From contig NC_080714.1 of NCBI RefSeq assembly GCF_019097595.1, positions 24,234,259-24,298,258 on the forward strand: a DNA stretch of 64,000 nucleotides. The letters run 5' to 3'. A program made the position numbers and the translations under genes. The notes beneath the pieces are model-generated. The model made no database searches, was not told the origin of the DNA, and saw nothing but the letters and a program-made list of their open reading frames with translations. Positions 1-59,690 of this stretch are shown here, piece by piece (positions within the stretch are counted from its first letter, which is position 1; every line of letters starts with the position of its first letter). This stretch comes from Hemibagrus wyckioides. Lineage: Eukaryota > Chordata > Actinopteri > Siluriformes > Bagridae.

Positions 1-333
1 TTACAACAGGATCTGCAGCTCATTAGAAGTGTTTATTTAAATAAGACACGTGGAAGCGAGGAATAGTCAGTTATGCCCATCATTAGTGATAAAGCAAGCG
101 TTACAATAGCTGTGTGTGTCTCGGGAGACGACACCCCCACACTTCACTTGTTTGAGGAGTTCAGTGCAGTGCTTACTTTCAGCTACTCGAGGAGAGGCAT
201 GTGTCTATAAATAGCTTGTTCTTGTTTTCCTGCTCTTTTTTTCCTTTTTATTACTTCCTCTTTGCTTCTCTCTGTGTATCGAATGAAAATGGGGAAAAAG
301 GGAAAAGGTGTTTCTGAGAGAGAGAGTGTTTAT

Positions 334-369
<36 letters not shown>

Positions 370-1130
370 TGGAAAGAAACTGAAAACATCAGAAATAAAG
401 ATAGATGGAGAAGTACACATTACATGCCAGAGGAAATGACTAATAGACCAGCAGCAGGTCCAAGAGAGAGAGAGAGAGAGACACCAAAAACTAAGAAATA
501 TAAATCAGCAAAAAGACAATAGAGCTGAAAGAGTAGACATCGGGTGACCAAAAAGAAAAAAATTAAAGGTGTTTCATCCAGATCTCTATTGAAGCATAAG
601 TGAGACGGAGGTGCCATGTAATTTCAGCCCCACTACCACGCTGCCTTTCCTTTTCCCTTTCTCTCGCTCTCATGTCTTTTCAGGGCACTAATTGATCTTC
701 CCCCAGGCAGTCCTGTGTGTTCCAGCTCTAACATACAATTACAAGAGTACGAGAATAAAAGCGAGAATAAAAGCGAGCGGAGGAGAACGGGTTTGACTCC
801 AGGATGTGCCTCTCAGCCTCCCGAGACAACAAGAGAGGATTTTCTATATATATTTTTAAAAAAAATCAGACCTTTTAGCCTCTTTCCTCTGAGTAATGCC
901 TTTTCACTCATCTGCATGTTCAGTGTTAAATAAACAAGACCATTTTATAACTACAGGGCAATGTTCCAACCGTGTTTTAAACTCTGACAGAAATAAACCG
1001 TTTGGGGATGTGCTTTTATTCAGAAAATTATCATTTGTGAGGTATGGCACAATGCGAAGTTTCCTGTTTGCATGCCAAGCTTATTTTTCAGCAATTTACA
1101 AATATTCATTATTTTTTTTAACTCATCAAA
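1..1130. other. Intron 11 of tbc1d22b, simple repeats only
   Basis: A (GT)n run followed by (GA)n lies at about 328-370 and a second GA run at 465-481. The rest is unremarkable AT-rich sequence with no supported gene or recognised repeat. Confidence 0.6.
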
Positions 1131-1138
1131 GTAGGTGT

Positions 1139-1206
1139 AACATCAGGGAGACACCGCCCGAAGCAGGGATCGAACCCAGATCTCCATGGTAGTCGCAGGC
1201 TCCCAC
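1139..1206 (-). repeat. tRNA-like SINE fragment
   Basis: On the minus strand a B-box-like GGTTCGATCCC lies in a short segment with a tRNA-like feel. No clear A box or tail was seen. The DNA that follows (1207-1600) resembles middle-repetitive sequence and holds an ATAC microsatellite at 1398-1426, but it cannot be assigned to a family. Confidence 0.35.
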
Positions 1207-1689
1207 ACGCAGTGGAATAGACGCATATGCAGGATAAAATAAAGCGCTGCTTTATTTACATGGGTAAAGACGATACTAATACGAGACACAGAGCAAACAA
1301 AACATGATTAACAAAACACAACGTGAGCATGCTAGGACATGACAGCGTCTGAACATACAAACACCAAACAAACAAAACAAAAGGGCTCATATAATATATA
1401 TATATACATACATACATACATACATAGGTGACATGGCGGGAAAGCAGAACAATAGGAGGGGCGTGGCACAATACACGTGGGTGGGCCCCACTTCTGGTCC
1501 GGCAGGGAACTGACCTAACTGTCCTAGTGGTTCCCGACAGTAGGACACGCTGCAAGTTGTGGAGCGTCTGTGAAACACGTCCTGCTATCTTTCACCTCCT
1601 TACACAACATCGTATGGTCAGTTCTGATTGGTCAGTACGAGGTGTGTGTTATTTTTGTATAAAAGCATGACTCTGCAGTAGTTCCAGCT

Positions 1690-2551
1690 CTAACACAAAA
1701 GGCAGGTTAATACTAAAAGAGCTCATCTAAGGAGGTTGATTGTTGCTATAGTAACAGCTCATACTGTATATAATTGGGTTAGCTCCCACCTATCTCTCCA
1801 ATCTTCTAACACGTTACAATCCACCACGCTCCTTAAGATCGCAAAATACCGGACTTCTAGTAGTTCCCAGAAGATCAAAGTCCACAAAAGGGGCATTTTC
1901 ATATTTAGCTCCAAAACTCTGGAATAGTCTTCCTGACAGTGTTCGGGGCTCAGACACAGTCTCCCAGTTTAAATGTAGACTAAAGACTTATCTCTTCAGC
2001 CTGGCATACATCTAACACTTCCCATAACCTTGTGCCCAAGTACATCTGATTAAATGCACATTATCATCTAGTGCTGCTAATATTATGAACAGCAGCTACG
2101 CTAATGCTGTTCCGTTGTTTTCCCCTCTTCTACCCATCCCGAGGCATACAGAGACTGTGCCGGCTCCAGTGACATCCGGAGATGGACCAGCTCTAGCCGG
2201 GTTCTGCTTTGTGAGGATTGGGGTATTCAAAGCAGCGCTGTGGACAACAACCTCCTTATTGACTTACATAACATTCTACACATGCTGTATCTGCATCACA
2301 CAATTGTCACCCCTGGGTTCCCTTTTGAGTCTGGTACCTCTCAAGGTTTCTTTCTCTTACCATCTAAGGGAGTTTTTCCTTGCCACAGTCGCCTCAGTCA
2401 CCTCAGGCTTGCTCACTTGGGATAACATCTAGGACTGTTTGTCTGTTTATATGTTTGTTGTTTTCTTATGTCGTTTCTCATGTAAAGCTGCTTTGAGACA
2501 ATACTCTTTGTTAAAAACACTATACAAATAAAATTGAATTGAATTGAATTT
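1690..2551 (+). mobile_element. L2/Maui-like LINE, 5'-truncated 3' end
   Basis: The segment carries the 3' end typical of fish L2-clade LINEs. It includes a decayed end of the reverse transcriptase ORF (frame around FSSKTLE, 1900-1925), then the 3' UTR with CTCAAGGTTTCTTTCTC and CTGCTTTGAGACAAT. It ends in ACTATACAAATAAA followed by TTGAA pentamers (2530-2550), the characteristic tail. The coding part is broken by stops, so it is a dead copy. Related shorter pieces lie at 26699-26757 and 31750-32361. Confidence 0.8.
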
Positions 2552-2644
2552 ATATACAGTGCATATACTGTATATATAATTACTCTACTCTCTTTTCTTA
2601 ACACTGTATATGCTGTAAATACAACTTGCACATACTGGCATAGC

Positions 2645-2695
2645 CTTATCTCTATCCATCTATCTGTCTATCCATCTATCCATCCATCTGTACAC
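2645..2695. repeat. (ATCT/ATCC)n microsatellite
   Basis: An imperfect tetranucleotide run of ATCT, ATCC and GTCT units, a short distance downstream of the LINE tail. Confidence 0.85.
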
Positions 2696-2829
2696 ATGGA
2701 CTTGAGCAGTGGAACATCGACAAAATCTAAGACTAATAATCGACGGTTAAAAAAAAATAGTGGTGTTTAACAAAAGTAAAATTATTTATCATTTATAAAA
2801 AGAGGGGTTATATTTTTTTCCATCTCTCG

Positions 2830-3497
2830 TTGACGTACGGTGGCCGAGAAGCGCAAAACAATATAACAAACCCAAAAGCACATCGACAATTTAGACAAAC
2901 CGGAAAAGGTAGGTATAGTTTGCGAATAGAGTTCTTACCACTGATTGGACGAGACATCGGTCACTCAAGATATACAAGAAGTCCAGCAGGCTGCGGCAGG
3001 AGAAAGTGGATTGGTGTGTGTATGAATACAGCTCTGCTCTCATAATGCTTCTTACATCCTTTAATCTGGAATAGTTTTGTCTTCCAAACATACTATAGAA
3101 AGAACGCACTATCGAAAGAAAATACGGTTTACAGTGAACACAGAACTCCACACTTGTACAAGAAAAAAAGTCCGAGACCCAATTTTCTACTTCTTGTATA
3201 TCTTGAGTGACAGATGTCTCGTCCAATCAGCGGTAACGATTCCATTCGCAAACTATACCTACTTTTTCTGGTTTGTCTGAATTGTCCTTGCGTTTTCTGA
3301 TTTGTTATCGCGTTTTCTGATTTGTTATTGTGTTTTCTGATTTGTTATTGCGTTTTCTGTTTGATTTTGTTTTCGGATTTGTTATTGCGTTTTCTGATTT
3401 GTTATTGTGTTTTTTGATTTGTTATTGCGTTTTCTGATGTTATTGTGTTTTCTGATTTGTTATTTTGTTTTGCACTTCTCACCCACCACAGACATGC
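2830..3497. mobile_element. Fold-back element with long inverted repeats
   Basis: The left arm (outer part 2831-2871, inner 2884-2982) is repeated in reverse complement on the right (inner 3189-3287, outer about 3458-3497) at roughly 90% identity by eye. A loop of about 200 bp lies between the arms. The right arm holds an array of about 20-22 bp units (GCGTTTTCTGATTTGTTATT and variants) from about 3288 to 3470, where the left arm has a single unit. No transposase is encoded. It is non-autonomous, of fold-back or long-TIR MITE type; the superfamily is unknown. Confidence 0.75.
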
Positions 3498-3550
3498 TAG
3501 CAGAAAGCTGGAAATTCATGCCTTTAGTCCTGAAGTATCTGAGTTACTTG

Positions 3551-3973
3551 GGTTGTGTTCCAAATGACATACTCTACTACACACTATGCCCTTTGTACAT
3601 ATTGTCTAGTGTATGAATTTTAGAAGTGTAGTACCGTCTGAAATGGATTCTTTTTTTACTAAACGGAAGTATAAGCTGTTTCCCAGTCGATGGCGAATGA
3701 TGTCAAACGCATGTAATGCAACGTTGCTAACGGAAGCAGAATGCATTCAGTTTTAACGCTGAATTCGGCCACCTCGAAAATGTTTTCTCATTCAGCGTCA
3801 GCGCCTGGTAGCTCCGCCCCTTTTCAGGTACGTAAGCAAAGCTTTGGGTGTTGAGTTCGTAGACTGTCCAACATTCCACACTTCCATACGTTTTTTATTT
3901 ATTTATTTTTATAATATATTAACTCTATTTGTACTACAAAATGGATTAAAAAAGTGTGCAATTTGGGACGCAC
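3551..3973. mobile_element. MITE-like repeat, copy 1
   Basis: It begins with GTGTTCCAAATGACA and ends with TGCAATTTGGGACGCAC; the two ends are near inverted repeats. It shares internal blocks with 12739-13141: CAGTCGATGGCGAATG (from about 3686), AGCTCCGCCCCTTTTC (from 3810), and the A/T-rich block before the right end. No coding capacity. The family is not assigned. Confidence 0.65.
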
Positions 3974-4652
3974 CTCCTCTTGTTTAATAACATGCCTCTT
4001 GTCTGTAAGATAAAGCTACAGAGCGGATCATTCTAAAGAAAGTGAAACAAAACAACAAACAAAACGATTTCCTGAGAACGAACTAAAAATGCATGCCTAT
4101 TAAATGTCAGGTTTTCTTGGTTGCTGCCATTATGAAAAACAACATCTATTTGGGCAGAAAACTGGAGAAAAGGGGCATATCAAAAGCAGTTGTGAATCTG
4201 GAGGATGAAAAGCAGTCAGGAAATCCATCAGGGGATTGAATCTCATCGTGGAGAATACAAATGAAGACTAGCAATGACCAGCGCACCCAGGGTCAGGCCG
4301 TTATTTAAACCGGTTATAATTGTCTCTCTGAACTACATAAACCACATTCATCATCGCTCTCAGCGAGAACTTGCGCTCTGGGCTAATTTTTCTTTTGGGC
4401 ACTGAACATTAGATGGCTGTTATTCTGTAGTTAGTGATATTTATTCCACTCGACTTTTGTACAGGAACATTTGCATAAGCATTAGTGGTCAGGAATAAAA
4501 CCCTAGCGGCATGCCGTTACAGGAAACTAAACAACGATGGCATGGTGCACTTCCTTATTGTGAGTTCATAACATTTATAGTTTATTCCTCTTATACTACA
4601 GCAACTTACTACAGCATTTATCTTTTTTTTTTATTGATTAAAGAATGACAGA

Positions 4653-5106
4653 TACACCGCTCAGGCATAACATCATGACAGGTGAAGTGAATAAGACTGA
4701 TGATCTCCTCATCATGGCACCTGTTAGTGGGTGGGATATATTAGGCAGCAAGTCAACATTTTGTCCTCAAATTTAGAAGCAGGAAAAATGGGCAAGCGTA
4801 AGGATTTGAGAGAGTTTGACAAGGGCCAAATTGTGATGGCTAGACGACTGGATCATCTCCAAAACTGCTGCTCTTGTGGGGTGTTCCCAGTCTGCAGTGG
4901 TCAGTATCTATCAAAAGTATCCTTTAAGTCCTGTAAGTATCCCATCCTCCCATGGAGGCCCCACATCGCAACTTAGAGGACTTGCAGCTAACATCTTGGT
5001 GCCAGATACCACAGCACACCTTCAGGGATCTAGTGGAGTCCACAGTCTAAGGGAGGACCAACACAATATTAGGCGGGTGGTCATAATATTATGCCTGATT
5101 GGAGTA
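4653..5106 (+). mobile_element. Tc1-like transposon, internally deleted
   Basis: The termini CAGGCATAACATCATGAC and GGTCATAATATTATGCCTG are inverted repeats. Inside, from 4788, is the start of a Tc1-family transposase (MGKRKDLREFDKGQIVMARR, the N-terminal helix-turn-helix region, continuing in another frame as [13 protein letters not shown]). Then the 3' end of the element follows directly. The central DDE domain is gone and the frame is broken. A sister copy lies at 51333-51888. Confidence 0.85.
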
Positions 5107-6830
5107 TATCTTTTTTTTAATCAGTCTGTAGTTACCTATAAAGTACGTTCCTGGTATAATTTACAGTGTAGCAGCTATAAACTCCTTTAGCTGCCTTTCT
5201 TTTTCCAAGAAAAACACATCATGTCACAGAGAAACCAGAAAACGCAAACAGACTCATAGTGAAAAACTTACTGGAGCTGGATTTTCCTTTCCGTCCATAC
5301 TAAATCCTCCTTATGGGAAAAACCTCACTATATCAGTGACTATAACTTTTTTTCTCTGTTAAATATCCAACATTCGTCTATTTATTATATGACGTATAAT
5401 TACACTGTTGTCAGAGCTGGTGTTATAGAAAATGAACCAAACACACTCTGACCAATCAGCTTTGAGAATTCAACAGCCTCGTGATAAAAAACAAAAAGGA
5501 ATCGTGGACTGATTTCTTAGATGTCTCCCGGTAACATGTCAACACCTTCTGACCAATCAGCTTTGAGAATTCAATAGCGCTACCATATAAAGCAAAAAAT
5601 AAAAATCCAAATAAATCCTGAAGGCATTTTGACTAATAATCATATACGATCTGGATCATGAAATTTCATTAATTGAGGTGTATTAAACTTGTACAACCAA
5701 CCACTAAAACAATGAACATATCCTAATATATAGCAATAGAGAAAATGGACTGACGTGTAAACATATAGATTCTAACAGCCAATCAGCACGCAGGAAAGCT
5801 TACTGTGATGTAACATATCTCATATAAATCTCTAAATCTTAAATGCACCACTTTTCATCTCTAGTGAGCTTACAGCGGGAATTTTTGTGTCTTCATTCAA
5901 TATAAACTCTGGGTCATATAACTTTATTCCAGCTATATAGTTTACTTCAGTTTGTATCTATTTTTCTTTTACAAAATATTTTTCTTTAACATATCTATCT
6001 TTAATGATTTCTCCACTTCTTATTGATTATTTTTCCTGTTTTATTTTTCATAATTCCATTTTAAACGATTGCATCCTGTTCCTATTGATTCTTTTTTTTC
6101 CTTCTTATTCCCCCCCCCACCACACTTTATTTATGATCGATTCTCTTTCTACTTCTACACTCTTTCTCCAGACTCTTCTGTTCTATATTTGCCATCATTC
6201 TTTTTTTTTCTCATATTGTATCTCTCTCCCTAAACAATGAAATTTAGAATATTATTAAAATTGCTGCTGATATTAATCCCTATTTACTTCCTATTACATC
6301 ACTTTTTCTTTGTGGAGCACTTTATGCTAAACGTATTCGTATAAAGGCTGTTGTTATTCTTTTTTTTTTTTTCCCCCATCGCTTGCTTTTTGCTTTTGTT
6401 GAACCTGACCTTGAAAACCTGCACCAGTCAATTTTTTTTTCTGCATGTGTGAACAAAAATAATTGGCGAGGCACAAATCCAAATGCGAGTGTAAAACGGA
6501 TCTGTTCAGAGCACTGAGATCATAACCAAAGACAGCCAAGGTTCAGCCTACACACTTTTATTTCAGAGTCTGCTTGCTCAGAGCACTTGAAAGACTGGAG
6601 GCGGAGAAAACTGGCACTACAACCTGGTCCCAATCTGTTCGCTTGAACCCAACACTGACCTTCACCACAGTGTTGTAGATTTCTGCGCTCTATCACTGTA
6701 TAAGCAAACGCTTATTTTTGTAAATTGTAGAAAATCCTGCTGATGTTTTCATACGCCGTTGTCGTCCATACGCCGTTTTTAAAAAGTGTAAACTGATCCA
6801 TGTTACACTAGAAATTAGCCATATCATCCA
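5107..6830. other. Intron 11, short dispersed repeats and AT-rich DNA
   Basis: The motif CTGACCAATCAGCTTTGAGAATTCAA occurs twice (from about 5448 and 5548), with a looser relative at 5773 (AGCCAATCAGCA). It belongs to a dispersed repeat also seen near 20140, 42940, 44840 and 58290. 5930-6240 is T-rich. No gene is supported here. Confidence 0.5.
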
Positions 6831-6837
6831 GAATATG

Positions 6838-6888
6838 ATAGACAGATGGATAGATGGATTATTCATCCCAATGGGAAAATTACAACCA
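6838..6888 (-). repeat. Non-LTR retrotransposon 3' tail fragment
   Basis: GATGGATAGATGGATTATTCATCCCAATGGGAAAATTAC is the reverse complement of a common fish LINE tail (AAATTTCCC...GGGATTAATAAAG plus ATCT units), described here by its two halves. A plus-strand relative lies at 21110-21190. Confidence 0.55.
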
Positions 6889-7055
6889 ATACAACTAGGT
6901 AATAAGGTAATAAATAAAAAAATAAATAAAAAATACTAAATACAAGAAATATAAAGGTATATGATTATTATACTTTTTATTCTTTAGGGTCCAATAATTT
7001 TTAATAATAATCCAATAATTATGCCACTTTTTTAAAATGGACCTTCTAGTAAATT

Positions 7056-7097
7056 ATATATATATATATATATACGTATATATATATGTATATACAT

Positions 7098-7152
<55 letters not shown>

Positions 7153-7157
7153 TATAT

Positions 7158-7200
<43 letters not shown>

Positions 7201-7279
7201 TACATATATATATATACATACATATATATACATATATATATATGTGTGTATATATATATGTATATATATATATACACAC

Positions 7280-7319
<40 letters not shown>

Positions 7320-7322
7320 CAT
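7056..7322. repeat. (AT)n microsatellite with ACAC interruptions
   Basis: About 265 bp of TA repeats broken by short CATA and CACA units. It is open in several frames on both strands only because of the repeat (Tyr-Ile runs), and is not coding. Confidence 0.97.
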
Positions 7323-7324
7323 TG

Positions 7325-8400
7325 TACACATACATAGTTCATGTAACTACATTGTAGTTACATGAACATTTTTTATATGAAAATAAGATTTTTATCACTG
7401 CTGAAATGCAACCTTGTGATTTTTTCCAACTATTTTCAGCCCTGCCCTCTCACTCTGTGTGTGTGTGTGTGAGAATGTGTGTGTGTAATAGTGAAACAGG
7501 AATATTTATCATTTATAATTATTCGTTAAGGGTGCCAATAATTTTGCCGCTTACAAATAAAAAAAAAAAATTATAGACTCCATGTGGTGAGATTTTTATT
7601 TGCTACTGAAATGTGAACTTATTTTTTCCCCCCATGTAATTTGTAGCCCTGCCCTTTCAGGGTGCCAATAATTTTGCCACTTTTGGAAAAAATTTAATAG
7701 ACTCCAAGTAGTAATATGAAGATTTTTATTTTCTTCATTTCTTTTCTGAAGTGACCTTTCCCCCCCCCCAAGTATTTGTAGCCCTGACCTTTCACTCTGT
7801 GTGTGTGTGTGTGTGCGTGCACGTGTGTGTTTGTGAAACACCAGCATAATAATTCGTAAGGGTGCCAATAATTTTGCCACTTAATAAAAAAATGTTAATG
7901 GATTCCAGGTAGTACTATGAAGATTCTTATTTGCTACTGAAATGTGAACTTTTTTTTCCTCCAAGTATTTAGAGCCCTGACCTTTCACTCTCTCTCTGTG
8001 TGTGTGTGTGTGTGTGAGAGAGTAAGTGTGATTGTGAAACAGAGGAACCAGTATAATTATTCGCTAAGGGTGCCAATAATTTTCCCACTTTCAGGAAAAA
8101 ATTTAATAGTCTCAAGGTAGTAATATAAAGATTTTTATTTGCTTCTGAAATGCGACCCTGTGATATTTTTTAAGTATTTGCAGCCCTGACCTTTTACTCT
8201 ATGTGTGTGTATAGCAGTTGTGAAACAGGGGAACCAGTATAATTGTTCGCTAAGGGTGCCAATAATTTTGCCACTTTCTAAAAAATTTTAATAAACCCCA
8301 AGAGGTAATATGAAGATTTTTATTTGCTTTTGAAACGTGACATTGTAATTTTTTACAATTTTTTGTAGCCCAGACCTTTCACTCTGTGTGTGTGTGTGTA
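7325..8400. repeat. ~190-bp tandem repeat ending at exon 11 donor
   Basis: About five degenerate copies of a unit that contains GGTGCCAATAATTTTGCCAC, then an A-rich block, AGATTTTTATTTGCT, TGTAGCCCTGACCTTTCACT and a GT run. The GCCCTGACC-type block recurs near 7438, 7648, 7782, 7973, 8183 and 8368. The GTGCCAATAATTTTG block resembles a Tc1/mariner terminal repeat. The GT run of the last copy is the start of intron 11, directly against the exon. Confidence 0.8.
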
Positions 8401-8401
8401 C

Positions 8402-57025
<48,624 letters not shown>

Positions 57026-57029
57026 GGCT

Positions 57030-57400
57030 GCAGAGCCGATCTCTCCCTAAATAAACACTAAAAACATTTCCTCTACAGCGAAGACATGCTTCCTTCAGAG
57101 GCAGACGATTAAAAACGATGCTCTTTCTTGTGCTACATTAAAACACCTCGCACTGTTTAAGCGACTCGGTCCTGATGTTTTTGTCAACAGAAAGTGAGAG
57201 GATGATACTTCGCGATGGACGCCGCCATCTTGGAACGGCACTCCGTCCGAATGTGATTGGATAATGCGGCAAACAGGTGCAGTGGAGTCGACCAATAGGA
57301 GGGCGCTGTTACACTAAGAGGCGGGACTTCTTTGTATCCGCTTATGTGACCACTTTGACAGGTGCAGGTCATAGTCGAGAGCTAAAGGTCTGCGTTGTCC
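57030..57400 (-). promoter_or_regulatory. Probable tbc1d22b promoter and 5' UTR region
   Basis: The stretch just upstream of the start codon has more CpG than the surrounding AT-rich DNA. It carries a strong YY1-type motif (GCCGCCATCTTGG, 57221-57233), a CCAAT box on the gene strand (57260-57256) and one on the plus strand (57292-57296), and a GC-box-like GAGGCGGG near 57318. No TATA box is evident. YY1 sites close to the start site are typical of TATA-less housekeeping promoters. The transcription start itself cannot be read from the sequence. Confidence 0.5.
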
Positions 57401-57698
57401 ATGGTTTGTGACTGAGGAAGGATGTTCTTCTGTATCCCATAGTGTTCTTTAAATACAAATAAAAACCATTTTAAAAAGTAAATTTAGACTTTTCCCACCA
57501 TCACCATTTGTTCACTATAACTATGCTACATTGAAGTCCACTGAAGAGTGAAGACCTTCTCACAAAATATCTCATATCAGTGATTACACAGTTTTTTAAG
57601 TTTATGCTCAGCTTCAGTCGTAGAAGTTAAAAGAAAAAGTGCATCCGCAAAGCCGACAGCATTGTGAATGACCCCCACACACACACCCCCCACACACA

Positions 57699-58155
57699 CT
57701 CTTCACGCTTCTGCCATCTGGAAAAAGGTACCGAAGCGTTCGGACCCACACAACCAGACTGCTGAACAGCTTCTTCCCTCAGGCAATCAGGTGTCTCGAC
57801 AGAGAACTGAAGTTGGACACACACACACAGCTGATCTAGTTTACATGCAAACATTTTGAACTACACTTTAACTATTATAACTAATTCTGCTGCTATCACT
57901 CACTGTCCCTAATCCTGTTTCTTTTTGCACTCACTGACTGACCCCTGTTCTTTTGCACACGGTCGGCCTTACGTGTCTTGTTTGTCTCGTCGTCCTCCGC
58001 ACTTATGTTGTATGTTTCGTTAAAACATTCTTACACCATGGAAGTATAGTTTAGTTCTATGTCTGTCTGCGTCACTCTGTATTTAGTTTTTTGTTCTGTG
58101 TAGCACCTCTGGTCGAGGAGGAACGTTGTTCCATTTCACTGTGTACTGCATTAAT
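57699..58155 (+). mobile_element. LINE 3' UTR-like fragment
   Basis: It contains TTCTGCCATCTGGAAAAAGG, TACCGAAGCGTTCGGACCCA and CAACCAGACTGCTGAACAGC, then CACCTCTGGTCGAGGAGGAA and GTTCCATTTCACTGTGTACT. This order is familiar from the 3' end of a fish non-LTR retrotransposon that runs from the end of the RT ORF into its UTR. No reverse transcriptase motif is left, and the clade is not assigned. Confidence 0.55.
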
Positions 58156-58920
58156 ACTTTGACTAATGCGAATTCTTACTAATAAGTGATTCTACATTGA
58201 TATAAACACAAGATTAGCTGGGACTACTGTCGACGCTGCTGTTATAGACAATTTATTAACACTTTCTGACTAATCAGATTGATTGTGTATATGATGAGAG
58301 ACATTATTTATAGTCTGATCAACTGAATGGACTTGATTCTGTGTGAGAGGCAACTTTTTCTGCCTGTGTGTTAACTTTGATTTCTCTTTCAGGTTCTTTC
58401 GACATCTCCTTGTCTTTAGTTCTAACAGTAGCCGTGAGATCTGGCTTCATGCATTTATCCCCTTAATCTCTGGCAACTTATTCGCGATCTCAGATGAATT
58501 ATTTAGTAACTACAGAGAAGCTACAGCTGAGTGAGGAAGGTAAGACCGGACTTGCTGATGTGACCTTGAGAGTTGAAGTGCTAATCCAACAAGGCCTGTG
58601 TGTTTCATAAACAGACCTTATTGATGACCTTCAGAACAACTCCGCTATAAGTAGCCTTCATTTTAGGTAAAAACAGCACCATGTCTGAATTCTGTTGTAA
58701 TCATGTGTGATGAATGAAGTACAACTGTCTTTTTAAGGTATTTTGATTATTATGGTCTAGCCACCGAAACAGTTTTACCACATGTGCTGCATTACTACAG
58801 TCCAGGCATCTTTTATTTCATTTCCTGATTTTTAATAGTATTTTTTAATATAATGAGTTGAATGTATTAACCTTCAGACATTATTTATTTATTTATTTGA
58901 AATACTTCTTGCCAGTTTTA
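58156..58920. other. Intergenic, no recognised gene
   Basis: 58245-58300 resembles the TGTTATAGACAATTTATTAA...AATCAGATTG dispersed repeat. The remainder is unremarkable. Confidence 0.45.
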
Positions 58921-58934
58921 CCATTAACAGGACA

Positions 58935-59690
58935 ACCACCTTCATCATCAACATAATCTTCATCATCATCATCAGTAATATGATCATCATTATCACCTTC
59001 ATCATCACCATCATAATCATCATCAAGTGTACCTTCATCACCATCCATCATCATTATAATCATCATCATCATCATCATCATCAACAATTTCACCTTTATC
59101 ACCTCATCATTATCATCATCATCATCAAAAATATCACCTTCACGACCCCCCATAATCATCATCATCATCATTGTCACCATGAAGTTTACCTTCATCACCA
59201 TCCATCATCATTATAATCATCTTCATCATCAACAATATCACCTTTATCACCTCATCATCAGCATCATCAATATCATCATCATTATTAATATCACCTTCAT
59301 GACCCCCATCATCATTACCTCATCATCATCACCATTATCATCATCATCATCATCATCAATATTATCATGACTAATATCACCTTCATGACCCTACATAATC
59401 ATCATCATCATCTTCATCAATATCATCATCATTATTAATATCACCTTCATGACCCTACATAATCATCATCATCATCTTCATCAATATCATCATCATTATT
59501 AATATCACCTTCATGACCCTCCATCATCATTACCTCATCATCATCATCATCATTGTCAAGTCTCACCTTTGGTGCCTCAAAGTTATCATCCAAATTACTA
59601 TGAACTTCATTGTTACCACCACTATTACCACCACTATCATCATCATTATTAGTATCATCATCATCATCATCATCATCAGTTTTCTCTAGT
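58935..59690. repeat. (CAT)n field with higher-order units
   Basis: About 750 bp of ATC trinucleotide DNA. A longer unit (ATTATTAATATCACCTTCAT then GACCCTACATAATCATC) is repeated near 59284, 59370, 59436 and 59500, at about 65-85 bp spacing. Asp/Met or His/Ile runs in open frames are artefacts. Confidence 0.95.

Noticed and set aside
1..8400. Remaining C-terminal exons of tbc1d22b
   Set aside because: I looked on the minus strand for the S-E-P-x-G-F-S-H-F-H-L-Y and final F-A-D-A-P-N-H-Y segments and found neither. They must lie beyond position 1.
58893..59216. Asp/Met-rich or His/Ile-rich open frames
   Set aside because: Translations of the (CAT)n trinucleotide field.
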